A DNA stretch of 11,469 bases from Chloroflexota bacterium. GTDB lineage: Bacteria > Chloroflexota > Dehalococcoidia > UBA2979. Position 1 is the first letter of the stretch. Each line of letters opens with the position of its first letter. Made by a program: the position numbers and the translations under genes. This document shows positions 6,153 to 11,469 of this stretch, piece after piece. Under the pieces are notes generated by a model. That model saw nothing but the letters and a program-made list of their open reading frames with translations. It searched no databases and had not been told where the DNA came from. The stretch is from the NCBI GenBank assembly GCA_027592975.1, contig JAQCJS010000011.1, positions 1-11,469 of the forward strand, in the 5' to 3' direction.

Positions 6153-6689
6153 ATGCGCTCCACGCTGTGGGCGGCGCTCTCCAATCCGGATGAGTGGTGG
6201 GGCTTCCACCTCGATTCCTACCTGAAGCCGCCCGACATGGGCTACCACACACAGGACGGTGCGGTCTCGTTCACGCTGGGCCGCGTGACGCGGGAGCAGC
6301 GCGACGAGCTGTACCGGGACTTCCAGATGGAGTGGGTGAAGGACGACCCGATGTTCCAGCTGGTGGACACCGACCCCGCCGGCTCCGGCAGCCGCTACGG
6401 GTGGAAGGTGAAGCCGGTCTGGGAGAAGGCCTTCTCGAAGTTCACCACGGCCGAGGTGCTGGAGATCGGCCGCCGCCACGGCGCGACCACCTTCGAGAAG
6501 AACAACTACGCGCAGATGGTGGAGCACCCGCAGGTGCAGCACGTCGGGATGGTGACCACGGTCGACCACCCGGGCATCGGCCCGGTCGACCAGCTGGTGC
6601 CGCCGTGGGACTTCTCCGAGACGCCCGCGGAGATCCGGATGCCCGCGCCTCGCCTCGGCGAGCACAACGCGGAGATCCTCGGGGCGTAG
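6153..6689 (+). CDS. CaiB/BaiF/Frc family CoA transferase, second subunit: C-terminal part of a frameshifted gene
   Basis: Continues the preceding fragment in the shifted frame; homology should begin at 6126 (VSAFGALIAMRSTL), and the ATG at 6153 is merely the first in-frame ATG. No Shine-Dalgarno sequence precedes it, so independent translation is doubtful. The 178 residues form the small domain and C-terminus of the family: EWVKDDPMFQL (60-70), FTTAEVLEIGRRHGATTFEKNNYAQMVEHPQV (97-128) and the closing RMPAPRLGEHNAEIL (162-176), which parallels the GEHNEEIL ending of the upstream paralogue. The coding quality (GC-ending codons, no further stops) is as good as its neighbours, so any mutation would be recent. 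Followed by a strong terminator hairpin. Confidence 0.82.
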   Translation: MRSTLWAALSNPDEWWGFHLDSYLKPPDMGYHTQDGAVSFTLGRVTREQRDELYRDFQMEWVKDDPMFQLVDTDPAGSGSRYGWKVKPVWEKAFSKFTTAEVLEIGRRHGATTFEKNNYAQMVEHPQVQHVGMVTTVDHPGIGPVDQLVPPWDFSETPAEIRMPAPRLGEHNAEILGA

Positions 6690-6714
6690 GGCGATCCTCG
6701 CCGCACGCGGATGC

Positions 6715-6743
6715 GAAGGGGGCCGGCAACGCCGGCCTCCTTC
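6715..6743. terminator. Strong bidirectional terminator hairpin
   Basis: GAAGGGGGCCGGC (6715-6727) pairs with GCCGGCCTCCTTC (6731-6743) over 13 bp with one G-T wobble and an AAC loop. It lies 26 bp after the plus-strand CaiB stop and 46 bp past the minus-strand MFS stop, so it can serve both convergent genes. The A/G-rich foot gives TTCTTC on the plus strand; the T-tract is otherwise short. Confidence 0.7.
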
Positions 6744-6788
6744 TTCGTGCTGCCTTCGTGCTGCGCGTCGTACGTCGAAGGCGCGCGA

Positions 6789-8039
6789 CTAGGCCGGTCG
6801 CGCGCGCGCCTCGGATGCGGGTCGGAGCGCCAGCGCCATCGCAGCCAGCACGGCGGAGGTGACTGCCAGCGCGAGGAGCCCGGCCCCGAAGCCGCCGGTG
6901 GCGTCGGAGAGGAACCCGGTGAGCGTCGGCCCCAGCACGCCGCCCACCTCGCCCGCGGTGAAGAACAGGCCGCCCGCCGCCCCCATCAGCGCGGAGCCCA
7001 CGGAGCGCGACCGCATCAGCGTCAGCATCAGCAGCGGCGTCGCCGCACCCCGGCCGATGCCGAGCATCACCAGCGCGAGGTACTCCAGCCCGCCACCGGT
7101 GGATCGCAGCAGGAGCGCCGCGACCATCCACATGCCGAAGACAGCGATCAGCACCGGCGTCAGCCAGCGCGCCGTGGTGAACCGCGGTACGACCAGCGCC
7201 GCGACGATCGCGACCAGCGTGGGCATGGAGGCCCAGTAGCCGGCGGCGCTTGCGCTCATGCCGCGGCTCCGCAGCATCTCCGGGAGCCAGTTGGTGAAGG
7301 AGTGGTTGAAGAGGAACACGCCGACGGCCATCACCAGTACCAGCTGCACCAGCGGCACGCGCAGCAGCCCGCGGAACGAGGCGAGCATCGCTCCCGGCCC
7401 CGTCGCGGGCTTCGCGCCTGTCCCTCGCGGCTCCCGTGCGAGGACGACCCACGCGACGGCCGTGACGGCGCAGACTCCGGCGAAGATGAGCAGCGTTGCG
7501 CGCCAGGAGTCACCCGTGGCCGGCATGATCAGGCTATTGGCAAGCGCGGTCGCGACCATCGCGCCGATCGACTGGGACACGGTGTAGATGCCCAGCGCCA
7601 TCCCCACCTCGCGATCGCCGAACCAGGTGGCGGTGAGTTTCGGCGCGCCGATGGAGATGAACGGCCCGCCGAGGCCGAAGACCATGACGGCGGCCAGCAT
7701 GGTCACCTGGTTCACCGCGCCCGCACGGAGCAGCCCGGACAGCGCGATGACCGCAATGCCGAAGAAGATCGCGCGCCGCAGCCCGAAGCGGTCGATCAGC
7801 GCGCCCGCCGGGATCGCGACGAACAGGTAGACGAACTGCCACGATCCGAGCGCGATGCCCATCTCGCCCCTCGTCATCCCGGTGTCCGCGAGGATCGGCG
7901 TGATCAGCGGGGAGATCGAGGCCTGCACCATGCCGAACGCGCCGTAGGCGAGGCAGATCAGCGCGAGCATCACCCAGCGGTACGGCGACGCCGTGGGTGG
8001 CACGGACGCCGGAACCTCGTGCGGGGGCGCATCGCTCAC
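6789..8039 (-). CDS. MFS transporter (CynX/NimT-like appearance), substrate unknown
   Basis: 416 residues, with about twelve hydrophobic helices starting near residue 21 after a short Pro-rich polar N-terminus. The MFS loop motif between helices 2 and 3 is clear: GALIDRFGLRR (79-89), matching G-x3-D-R-x-G-x-R. A second conserved stretch, FGLGGPFISIGAPKLTATWF (about 120-140), and GIYTVSQSIGA after it resemble cyanate/nitroimidazole-type (CynX/NimT) MFS proteins from memory. A basic cytoplasmic loop (about 200-220) separates the two six-helix halves. The start is GTG at 8037-8039, with GAGG 5 nt upstream. It does not look like an EmrB-type drug pump, so it is probably not the partner of the HlyD-like adaptor, 357 bp upstream on the same strand. 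Location: cytoplasmic membrane. Confidence 0.88.
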   Translation of the reverse strand: MSDAPPHEVPASVPPTASPYRWVMLALICLAYGAFGMVQASISPLITPILADTGMTRGEMGIALGSWQFVYLFVAIPAGALIDRFGLRRAIFFGIAVIALSGLLRAGAVNQVTMLAAVMVFGLGGPFISIGAPKLTATWFGDREVGMALGIYTVSQSIGAMVATALANSLIMPATGDSWRATLLIFAGVCAVTAVAWVVLAREPRGTGAKPATGPGAMLASFRGLLRVPLVQLVLVMAVGVFLFNHSFTNWLPEMLRSRGMSASAAGYWASMPTLVAIVAALVVPRFTTARWLTPVLIAVFGMWMVAALLLRSTGGGLEYLALVMLGIGRGAATPLLMLTLMRSRSVGSALMGAAGGLFFTAGEVGGVLGPTLTGFLSDATGGFGAGLLALAVTSAVLAAMALALRPASEARARPA

Positions 8040-8396
8040 GCGGACCTCGTTCGTTGGCGGCGTGGCGCCAGCGTAGAGGCGTGCCGCGTTACGGGCGTCG
8101 CGCTGCCGTGGGCGACGAGCGGCGACGAGCGGCGGCGCGTGACCCGGCGCGGAATATCGGCTCGGGCAGGATGCCGCCCACGACGGGAGCCGCTCCTCGT
8201 CCCGCCCACGCCGGCGTCCCGGACGGAGGGGGCATCGAAGCGCGTGTACAGCGGGGCACGACGGTCAGCGCCGCGACCATATCAACGCTTCAGAGAATGA
8301 TCACCGAACCGTGCGCGCCTGCGTGGCGAGCCGGGTGAGACCCACGGCCGGAACTCCTTGCGGACTCTAAGGCACCACTGTCCCGCCTGGACGTGC
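8040..8396. other. 357 bp intergenic region, no gene recognised
   Basis: Short open frames occur on both strands, but their translations are Arg/Ala/Pro/Gly-rich composition artefacts without motifs or ribosome-binding sites. It must hold the end of the HlyD transcript and the promoter of the MFS gene. Seen: TACGCT on the minus strand (8070-8075), a weak -10 candidate 31 bp before the MFS start; an exact 10 bp tandem repeat GGCGACGAGC (8111-8130); and a short GGGT-GAG-ACCC hairpin (8333-8343) beyond the adaptor stop, too weak to call a terminator. The segment 8260-8300 is locally AT-richer. Confidence 0.5.
8111..8130. repeat. 10 bp tandem duplication
   Basis: GGCGACGAGC occurs twice head to tail and is followed by GGCGGCG. 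Two copies only, in the MFS upstream region; may be replication slippage or a pair of binding sites. Confidence 0.5.
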
Positions 8397-10040
8397 CTAC
8401 GGCGTGCCCGTTGCGGCAGTTGCGGCTCCCGGGGCTGTTCCGGTGGCTGCCGGCCGCCCGCCGCCCGTACCGGCCGTGGAGATAGCGACGGTCTGCCCGT
8501 CCCGGAGGATGTTCTGCCCCACCGTGACCACCTGGTCGCCCGCGGAGACGCCCTCGACGATTTCCGTGTTCGCCGCGTCGGCGATGCCGATCTTCACGGT
8601 CCGGGTGCTGGCCTTGCGGTTCGCGATCACGAACACGCGGGCGGTCGGTCCCTGCTGGACGATGGCGCTGGTCGGGACGAGGACGGCGTTCGCCTTCGTC
8701 GCCGCGATCACGTTGACCTGCGCGAACATGCCGGGCTTCAGCAGCCCATCGCGATCCTCGGCGAAGACAGTCACATCAAAGGTGTGCGCGCGGGCGTCGC
8801 CCAGCGGGGCGATCGTGACGACCCGGCCCTTGAAGACGCGATCCGGGTAGGCGGGCACGCTGAGTTCCACGGGCATGTCCCGCTTGATCAGGCCGATCCG
8901 CGCCTCGTCCACGGTGAGGCGGCTCTCCACCGCCTTCGTCACCAGCACGAAGATCGGTGTCTGCGGTGACACGGTCGCGCCGACGGCGAGCAGCTTCTGC
9001 GCGATCAACCCATCGAACGGCGCCACGACGGACGTCTGCTCCAGGTTGGTGCGCGCGGTGGCGACGCTCGCCTGCGCAGCGGCGACGGCGGCACGGGTGC
9101 CCGCGATGTCGGCGTCGGTGTACGGGATGCGGCGGTTATCGAGGACGGCGCGCGCCGCCGCCACCGCGGATCGCTGCGCGGTGACATCCGTCGTGGAGGG
9201 GAGACGCACCTGTCCGTACCGATCCTGAGCGGCCGCGAAGGCGACCTCCGCGCTGTTCAGGTTGTTCAGCGCGGTGAGGTAGGTGTTGTTCGCCGTGATC
9301 AGTGCCGTACCCGACGTGCCGCCGATGCTGAGCGCGTAGAGCGAGTTCGAGGCGATGTGTTCCTGGAGCGCGGCCAGGTTCTCCTGCGGGATCGGCAGCG
9401 GGGACTCGCACTTCACGTGCACGGCGTTGTAGACGTTGCAGTAGCTGCTCAGCGACGCGGAGAGTCCGTTCTTCGTGGTGCCCACGGTGACCTTCGCGTT
9501 GTTCAGCCCGACCTCCGCCGTGCGGAGCGCGGACTCCGCCGCGGAGAGATCCGCGGGCGACGGGTTCAAGAGCTGCTTCAACCTCGCCTCCGCAGCGGCG
9601 AGCGAGGCCTCTGCGGCTGCGACGTCGGCGGCGCGCGGCCCGTCCAGCATCAGCTGCAGACGGGCGAGCGCGGAGGAGAGCGAGGCCTGCGCCTGCTGCA
9701 ACTGCGCCGGGAGCGTGCCGGCGTCCAGCGTTGCCAGCACGTCGCCCTGCTTCACTACCATGCCCACCTCGGCTTGGACCGAGGCCAACTGGCCGGCGAG
9801 TCGAGGGGCGAGGCTCACCTGCTGGGAGGATTGGATCGCGCCAGAGTAGGTGAGGACGGTGCGGATCTCGCCCGCCTTCGCGGCGGTCACCTGCACCGGC
9901 ACGGCCGCGGCGGGGGGCGCGGCTGTGGGCTCTCCGCCCGTGGCGCGTTGAACGAGCGCGACGCCCCCGGCGATGACCCCGACGATGATCAGGGCCGCAA
10001 GGCCAAGCCGAACCGGACGACTGGCCAGGGACGCGTTCAC
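8397..10040 (-). CDS. HlyD/RND-type efflux periplasmic adaptor (membrane fusion protein)
   Basis: 547 residues. A single N-terminal membrane helix (about 11-30), then a split lipoyl/barrel-sandwich domain: first half SLAPRLAGQLASVQAEVGMVVKQGDVLATLD (76-106), second half VVAPFDGLIAQKLLAVGATVSPQ (338-360). Between them is a long Ala/Gln-rich coiled coil (about 110-335). Beta-barrel and membrane-proximal domains follow (about 365-520), including DGLLKPGMFAQVNV (431-444), typical of RND adaptors. The tail (about 522-547) is Gly/Ala/Thr-rich and disordered. Such adaptors bridge an inner-membrane RND or ABC pump to the exterior, but no pump gene follows; the next same-strand gene is an MFS protein. 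The coiled coil is interrupted by a non-helical insert (about 185-265) with two cysteines, 201 and 211. Starts at GTG 10040, with GGAGG 7 nt upstream. The promoter region holds a TetR-type palindrome. Confidence 0.9.
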   Translation of the reverse strand: MNASLASRPVRLGLAALIIVGVIAGGVALVQRATGGEPTAAPPAAAVPVQVTAAKAGEIRTVLTYSGAIQSSQQVSLAPRLAGQLASVQAEVGMVVKQGDVLATLDAGTLPAQLQQAQASLSSALARLQLMLDGPRAADVAAAEASLAAAEARLKQLLNPSPADLSAAESALRTAEVGLNNAKVTVGTTKNGLSASLSSYCNVYNAVHVKCESPLPIPQENLAALQEHIASNSLYALSIGGTSGTALITANNTYLTALNNLNSAEVAFAAAQDRYGQVRLPSTTDVTAQRSAVAAARAVLDNRRIPYTDADIAGTRAAVAAAQASVATARTNLEQTSVVAPFDGLIAQKLLAVGATVSPQTPIFVLVTKAVESRLTVDEARIGLIKRDMPVELSVPAYPDRVFKGRVVTIAPLGDARAHTFDVTVFAEDRDGLLKPGMFAQVNVIAATKANAVLVPTSAIVQQGPTARVFVIANRKASTRTVKIGIADAANTEIVEGVSAGDQVVTVGQNILRDGQTVAISTAGTGGGRPAATGTAPGAATAATGTP

Positions 10041-10094
10041 TCGGATGCCTCCGTCACGCCCTCGTACCCACGGGCGTCCTGCTGCCTAGCCAAA

Positions 10095-10100
10095 ACGATA
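10095..10100 (-). promoter_or_regulatory. Possible -10 of the adaptor gene
   Basis: On the minus strand TATCGT (4 of 6 to consensus) lies immediately next to the palindrome at 10101-10118, so the palindrome would fill the spacer between -10 and -35. No good -35 is visible. Confidence 0.3.
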
Positions 10101-10118
10101 CCTGATCGTTCGGTCAGG
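10101..10118. promoter_or_regulatory. Inverted repeat resembling a TetR-family operator
   Basis: CCTGATCGTTCGGTCAGG has two 9 bp arms matching at 7 positions; on the minus strand it reads CCTGACCGAACGATCAGG. The core GACCGAACGRTC is of the kind bound by many TetR/AcrR repressors of efflux genes. It is 60 bp upstream of the adaptor GTG and 147 bp upstream of the divergent TauE/SafE gene, so it could control either. No tetR gene is in the window. Confidence 0.6.
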
Positions 10119-10198
10119 CGCTTCCCGCTCACCCACGTTCCATTAGCGCGCGCCGGCGTCGCAAGATTGTTAAGGAAGTGCTGGTTATCCTCCGGTGA

Positions 10199-10213
10199 CC
10201 CCCTGCCCGGGGG
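10199..10213. repeat. Short inverted repeat in the TauE/SafE leader
   Basis: CCCCC (10199-10203) and GGGGG (10209-10213) flank a TGCCC loop, 52 bp before the ATG. It may be a small mRNA hairpin or a chance GC palindrome. Confidence 0.3.
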
Positions 10214-10265
10214 CATCCAGATCGAACTGTGCAGCGGCGTCCGGCACGAGGCGTAAGGCGCCGCC

Positions 10266-11027
10266 ATGGATGTGATGCAGCTGCTCGGCCTGGGGCTCGC
10301 CGCGGCCCTTGCGGGGGCCGTGAACGCCGTCGCGGGCGGCGGCACGCTCATCTCCTTCCCCTCGCTACTGGCGGTGGGGCTGTCCGCGAAGGTCGCGAAC
10401 ATGACGAGCACCGTGGCGATCTGGCCCGGTACCGTCGCCGGCTCGCTCGCCTACCGCAAGGAGCTGTCGGAGCGCACCTCGCGCCTCAAGGTGCTGAGCG
10501 TTCCCAGCATCGCAGGTGCGCTGGTCGGCTCGTTCCTGCTGCTGGTCTCGTCCGAGCGCGTGTTCGACGCCGTGGTGCCGTTCCTCATCATCTTCGCGAG
10601 CGTCATGCTCGCTCTGAACGCTCGGCTGTCGAGGCTGGCGGCGCGCCACGGCTTCACCTCGGAGCACGAGTCACACATGCCGCCGGGCATGTACGTGGTG
10701 ATGTTCCTGGTCGGGATCTACGGCGGTTACTTCGGCGCGGGCATCGGAATCCTGATGCTCGCGGCGATCAGCATCCTCGCCCCGGACGACCTACAGCACT
10801 CCAACGCGGTTAAGGGCCTGCTCGGCATGCTGATGAACTTCACGGCGGTCGTGGTGTTCTCCGTGTCCGGGCTGGTCGAGTGGGGCCCGGCCGCGGTGAT
10901 GGCCGTGGGAGCGATCGTCGGGGGGTACGGCGGCGTGGCCGTGGCGCGCCGCCTGAACGCGAACGTCCTGCGCGCCCTGATCGTGGCGTGGGGGCTCTTC
11001 ATGGGCGTCTACCTGCTGCTCACCTAG
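10266..11027 (+). CDS. TauE/SafE family membrane transporter (putative sulfite/organic anion exporter)
   Basis: 253 residues with about eight hydrophobic segments in two halves. Each half carries the family's glycine-rich signature: GAVNAVAGGGTLISFP (17-32) and GIYGGYFGAGIGIL (150-163). A third conserved stretch, GGYGGVAVARRL, is at 219-230. Length matches the family. Known members export sulfite, sulfoacetate or other small anions; the substrate varies and cannot be assigned here. The window also has cysH, a sulfite producer, but 8.5 kb away with other units between, so a link is suggestive at most. Starts at ATG 10266 with AAGG 7 nt upstream. TATCCT at 10186-10191 is a possible -10. Divergent from the adaptor gene, with the TetR-like palindrome between them; followed after 99 bp by the E1 alpha gene, which has its own promoter-like site. 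Confidence 0.88.
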   Translation: MDVMQLLGLGLAAALAGAVNAVAGGGTLISFPSLLAVGLSAKVANMTSTVAIWPGTVAGSLAYRKELSERTSRLKVLSVPSIAGALVGSFLLLVSSERVFDAVVPFLIIFASVMLALNARLSRLAARHGFTSEHESHMPPGMYVVMFLVGIYGGYFGAGIGILMLAAISILAPDDLQHSNAVKGLLGMLMNFTAVVVFSVSGLVEWGPAAVMAVGAIVGGYGGVAVARRLNANVLRALIVAWGLFMGVYLLLT

Positions 11028-11061
11028 CGTCCGAGGGCCAGCCGCCCCCTGCCCCGCCAGC

Positions 11062-11076
11062 GCGAGGCGCCCTCGC
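11062..11076. promoter_or_regulatory. Inverted repeat abutting the E1 alpha -10 (operator or terminator)
   Basis: GCGAGG (11062-11067) pairs with CCTCGC (11071-11076) around CGC. It directly touches the TATCAT at 11077. It could be an operator in the -10/-35 spacer or the end of the TauE/SafE transcript 35 bp upstream; there is no T-run. Confidence 0.35.
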
Positions 11077-11082
11077 TATCAT
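11077..11082 (+). promoter_or_regulatory. Probable -10 element of the E1 alpha gene
   Basis: TATCAT is one base from consensus and is followed by GCGG, 44 nt before the ATG at 11127. The context CGCTATCATG is nearly identical to CGCTATGATG before cysH. No -35 match. Confidence 0.45.
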
Positions 11083-11126
11083 GCGGGGGTGCCGGGGCGG
11101 CGCCACGCCGCGCGAGAGGGGGACGC

Positions 11127-11469
11127 ATGGTCCAGCAGACGGGCAGCCACGCCGAGCAGCTCGACAGCGAGCAGCTGCTCTACATGTACCGGCGGATGGT
11201 CACGATCCGGGAGTTCGAGGAGGCCGCCGGCCGCCTGGCCGAGCAGGCGCGGATCCCCGGCGCGGTGCACCTGTACGCCGGCGAGGAGGCTGTCGCCGTC
11301 GGCGTCTGCACCGCCCTCGATCCCACGGACGCGATCACGAGCACGCACCGCGGGCACGGCCACTGCATCGCCAAGGGCGGTGACGTGAAGCTGATGTTCG
11401 CGGAGCTGCTGGGGAAGGCCACCGGCTACAACCACGGCAAGGGCGGCTCCATGCACATCGCGGACGTCG
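11127..11469 (+). CDS. Thiamine-diphosphate dehydrogenase E1 component, alpha subunit (pyruvate/acetoin/2-oxoacid type), N-terminal part
   Basis: Only the first 114 residues are in the window; the family is usually about 320-370. Visible: [14 protein letters not shown] (19-32), the opening helix of E1 alpha; [17 protein letters not shown] (45-61); [12 protein letters not shown] (73-84) with the His-Arg-Gly-His-Gly-His segment that contacts the cofactor pyrophosphate; and [10 protein letters not shown] (104-113), conserved in E1 alpha of pyruvate and acetoin dehydrogenases. With the beta subunit it decarboxylates a 2-oxo acid and passes the acyl group to an E2 lipoyl domain. Which 2-oxo acid (pyruvate, acetoin or branched-chain) cannot be decided from this portion; the GKGGSMH form fits pyruvate or acetoin best. 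The start ATG has AGGGGG 4 nt upstream. Beta and E2 genes would be expected just beyond the window. Confidence 0.9.
   Translation, partial: MVQQTGSHAEQLDSEQLLYMYRRMVTIREFEEAAGRLAEQARIPGAVHLYAGEEAVAVGVCTALDPTDAITSTHRGHGHCIAKGGDVKLMFAELLGKATGYNHGKGGSMHIADV

Noticed and set aside
4159..6252. Very long open frame on the minus strand continuing upstream of the hydrolase
   Set aside because: It runs antisense through both CoA-transferase genes, its translation is Arg/Ala/His-rich without motifs, and the hydrolase has a clear start at 4158 with a Tat signal. This is a GC-rich shadow frame.
6711..8300. 529-codon open frame on the plus strand over the MFS gene
   Set aside because: Antisense to a clear 12-helix MFS protein; the translation is Arg/His/Gln/Glu-rich, without domain features.
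8320..8400. Possible tRNA-like fold on the minus strand downstream of the adaptor
   Set aside because: A short GGGT/ACCC stem caught the eye, but there is no GTTCRA T-loop, acceptor stem or anticodon arm.
9357..10256. Plus-strand open frames over the adaptor gene
   Set aside because: The opposite strand carries the full adaptor domain order; these frames have only shadow composition.
10037..10411. Minus-strand frame ending at the adaptor start (possible regulator gene)
   Set aside because: I checked it as a candidate tetR because of the palindrome. It has no helix-turn-helix pattern and lies antisense to the TauE/SafE start.

Overview
This 11.5 kb window is uniformly GC-rich and densely coded. 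The gene content points to a bacterium, most likely of the Chloroflexota (for example a Dehalococcoidia- or Thermomicrobia-like lineage). The clues are tandem CaiB/Frc CoA transferases, a Tat-lipoprotein dienelactone hydrolase with a Pro/Thr-rich linker, a small lysine/arginine-rich MARKQNY-type protein and an APS-type CysH. This is inference from gene style; there is no rRNA or other phylogenetic marker to settle it.

Layout, left to right. (1) On the minus strand, a DUF2520/Rossmann-like dehydrogenase cut off by the window edge (1-647) follows a 66-residue charged protein (690-890). (2) Divergent from these, a plus-strand pair encodes an Fe-S type phosphosulfate reductase, cysH (1060-1797), and a rhomboid intramembrane protease (1817-2557). 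(3) On the minus strand are a cupredoxin-like protein (2567-2965) and a dienelactone hydrolase-family Tat lipoprotein (3136-4158). (4) On the plus strand are two abutting CaiB/Frc family CoA transferases (4348-5544 and 5545-6689). The second is broken by a one-base frameshift near 6126 and carries Thr where the family has its catalytic Asp. A strong hairpin (6715-6743) closes this unit. (5) On the minus strand are an MFS transporter (6789-8039) and, 357 bp away, a HlyD/RND-type efflux adaptor (8397-10040) with a TetR-style palindrome upstream. (6) On the plus strand are a TauE/SafE family membrane protein (10266-11027) and the start of a thiamine-diphosphate dehydrogenase E1 alpha subunit (11127 to the window end).

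How the genes fit together. CysH makes sulfite for assimilation. TauE/SafE proteins export sulfite or small organic acids and sulfonates, but the two genes lie 8.5 kb apart and are probably not one unit. The CaiB pair looks like a two-subunit acyl-CoA:carboxylate CoA transferase, with the first gene carrying the catalytic Asp. The adaptor has no recognisable pump or TetR gene beside it in the window.

I see no insertion sequence, CRISPR array, tRNA, rRNA or phage element, and no convincing new defence or mobile system. The points most worth a second look are the CaiB pair (catalytic asymmetry plus frameshift), the operator in front of the orphan adaptor, and the cupredoxin-like protein that lacks copper ligands.
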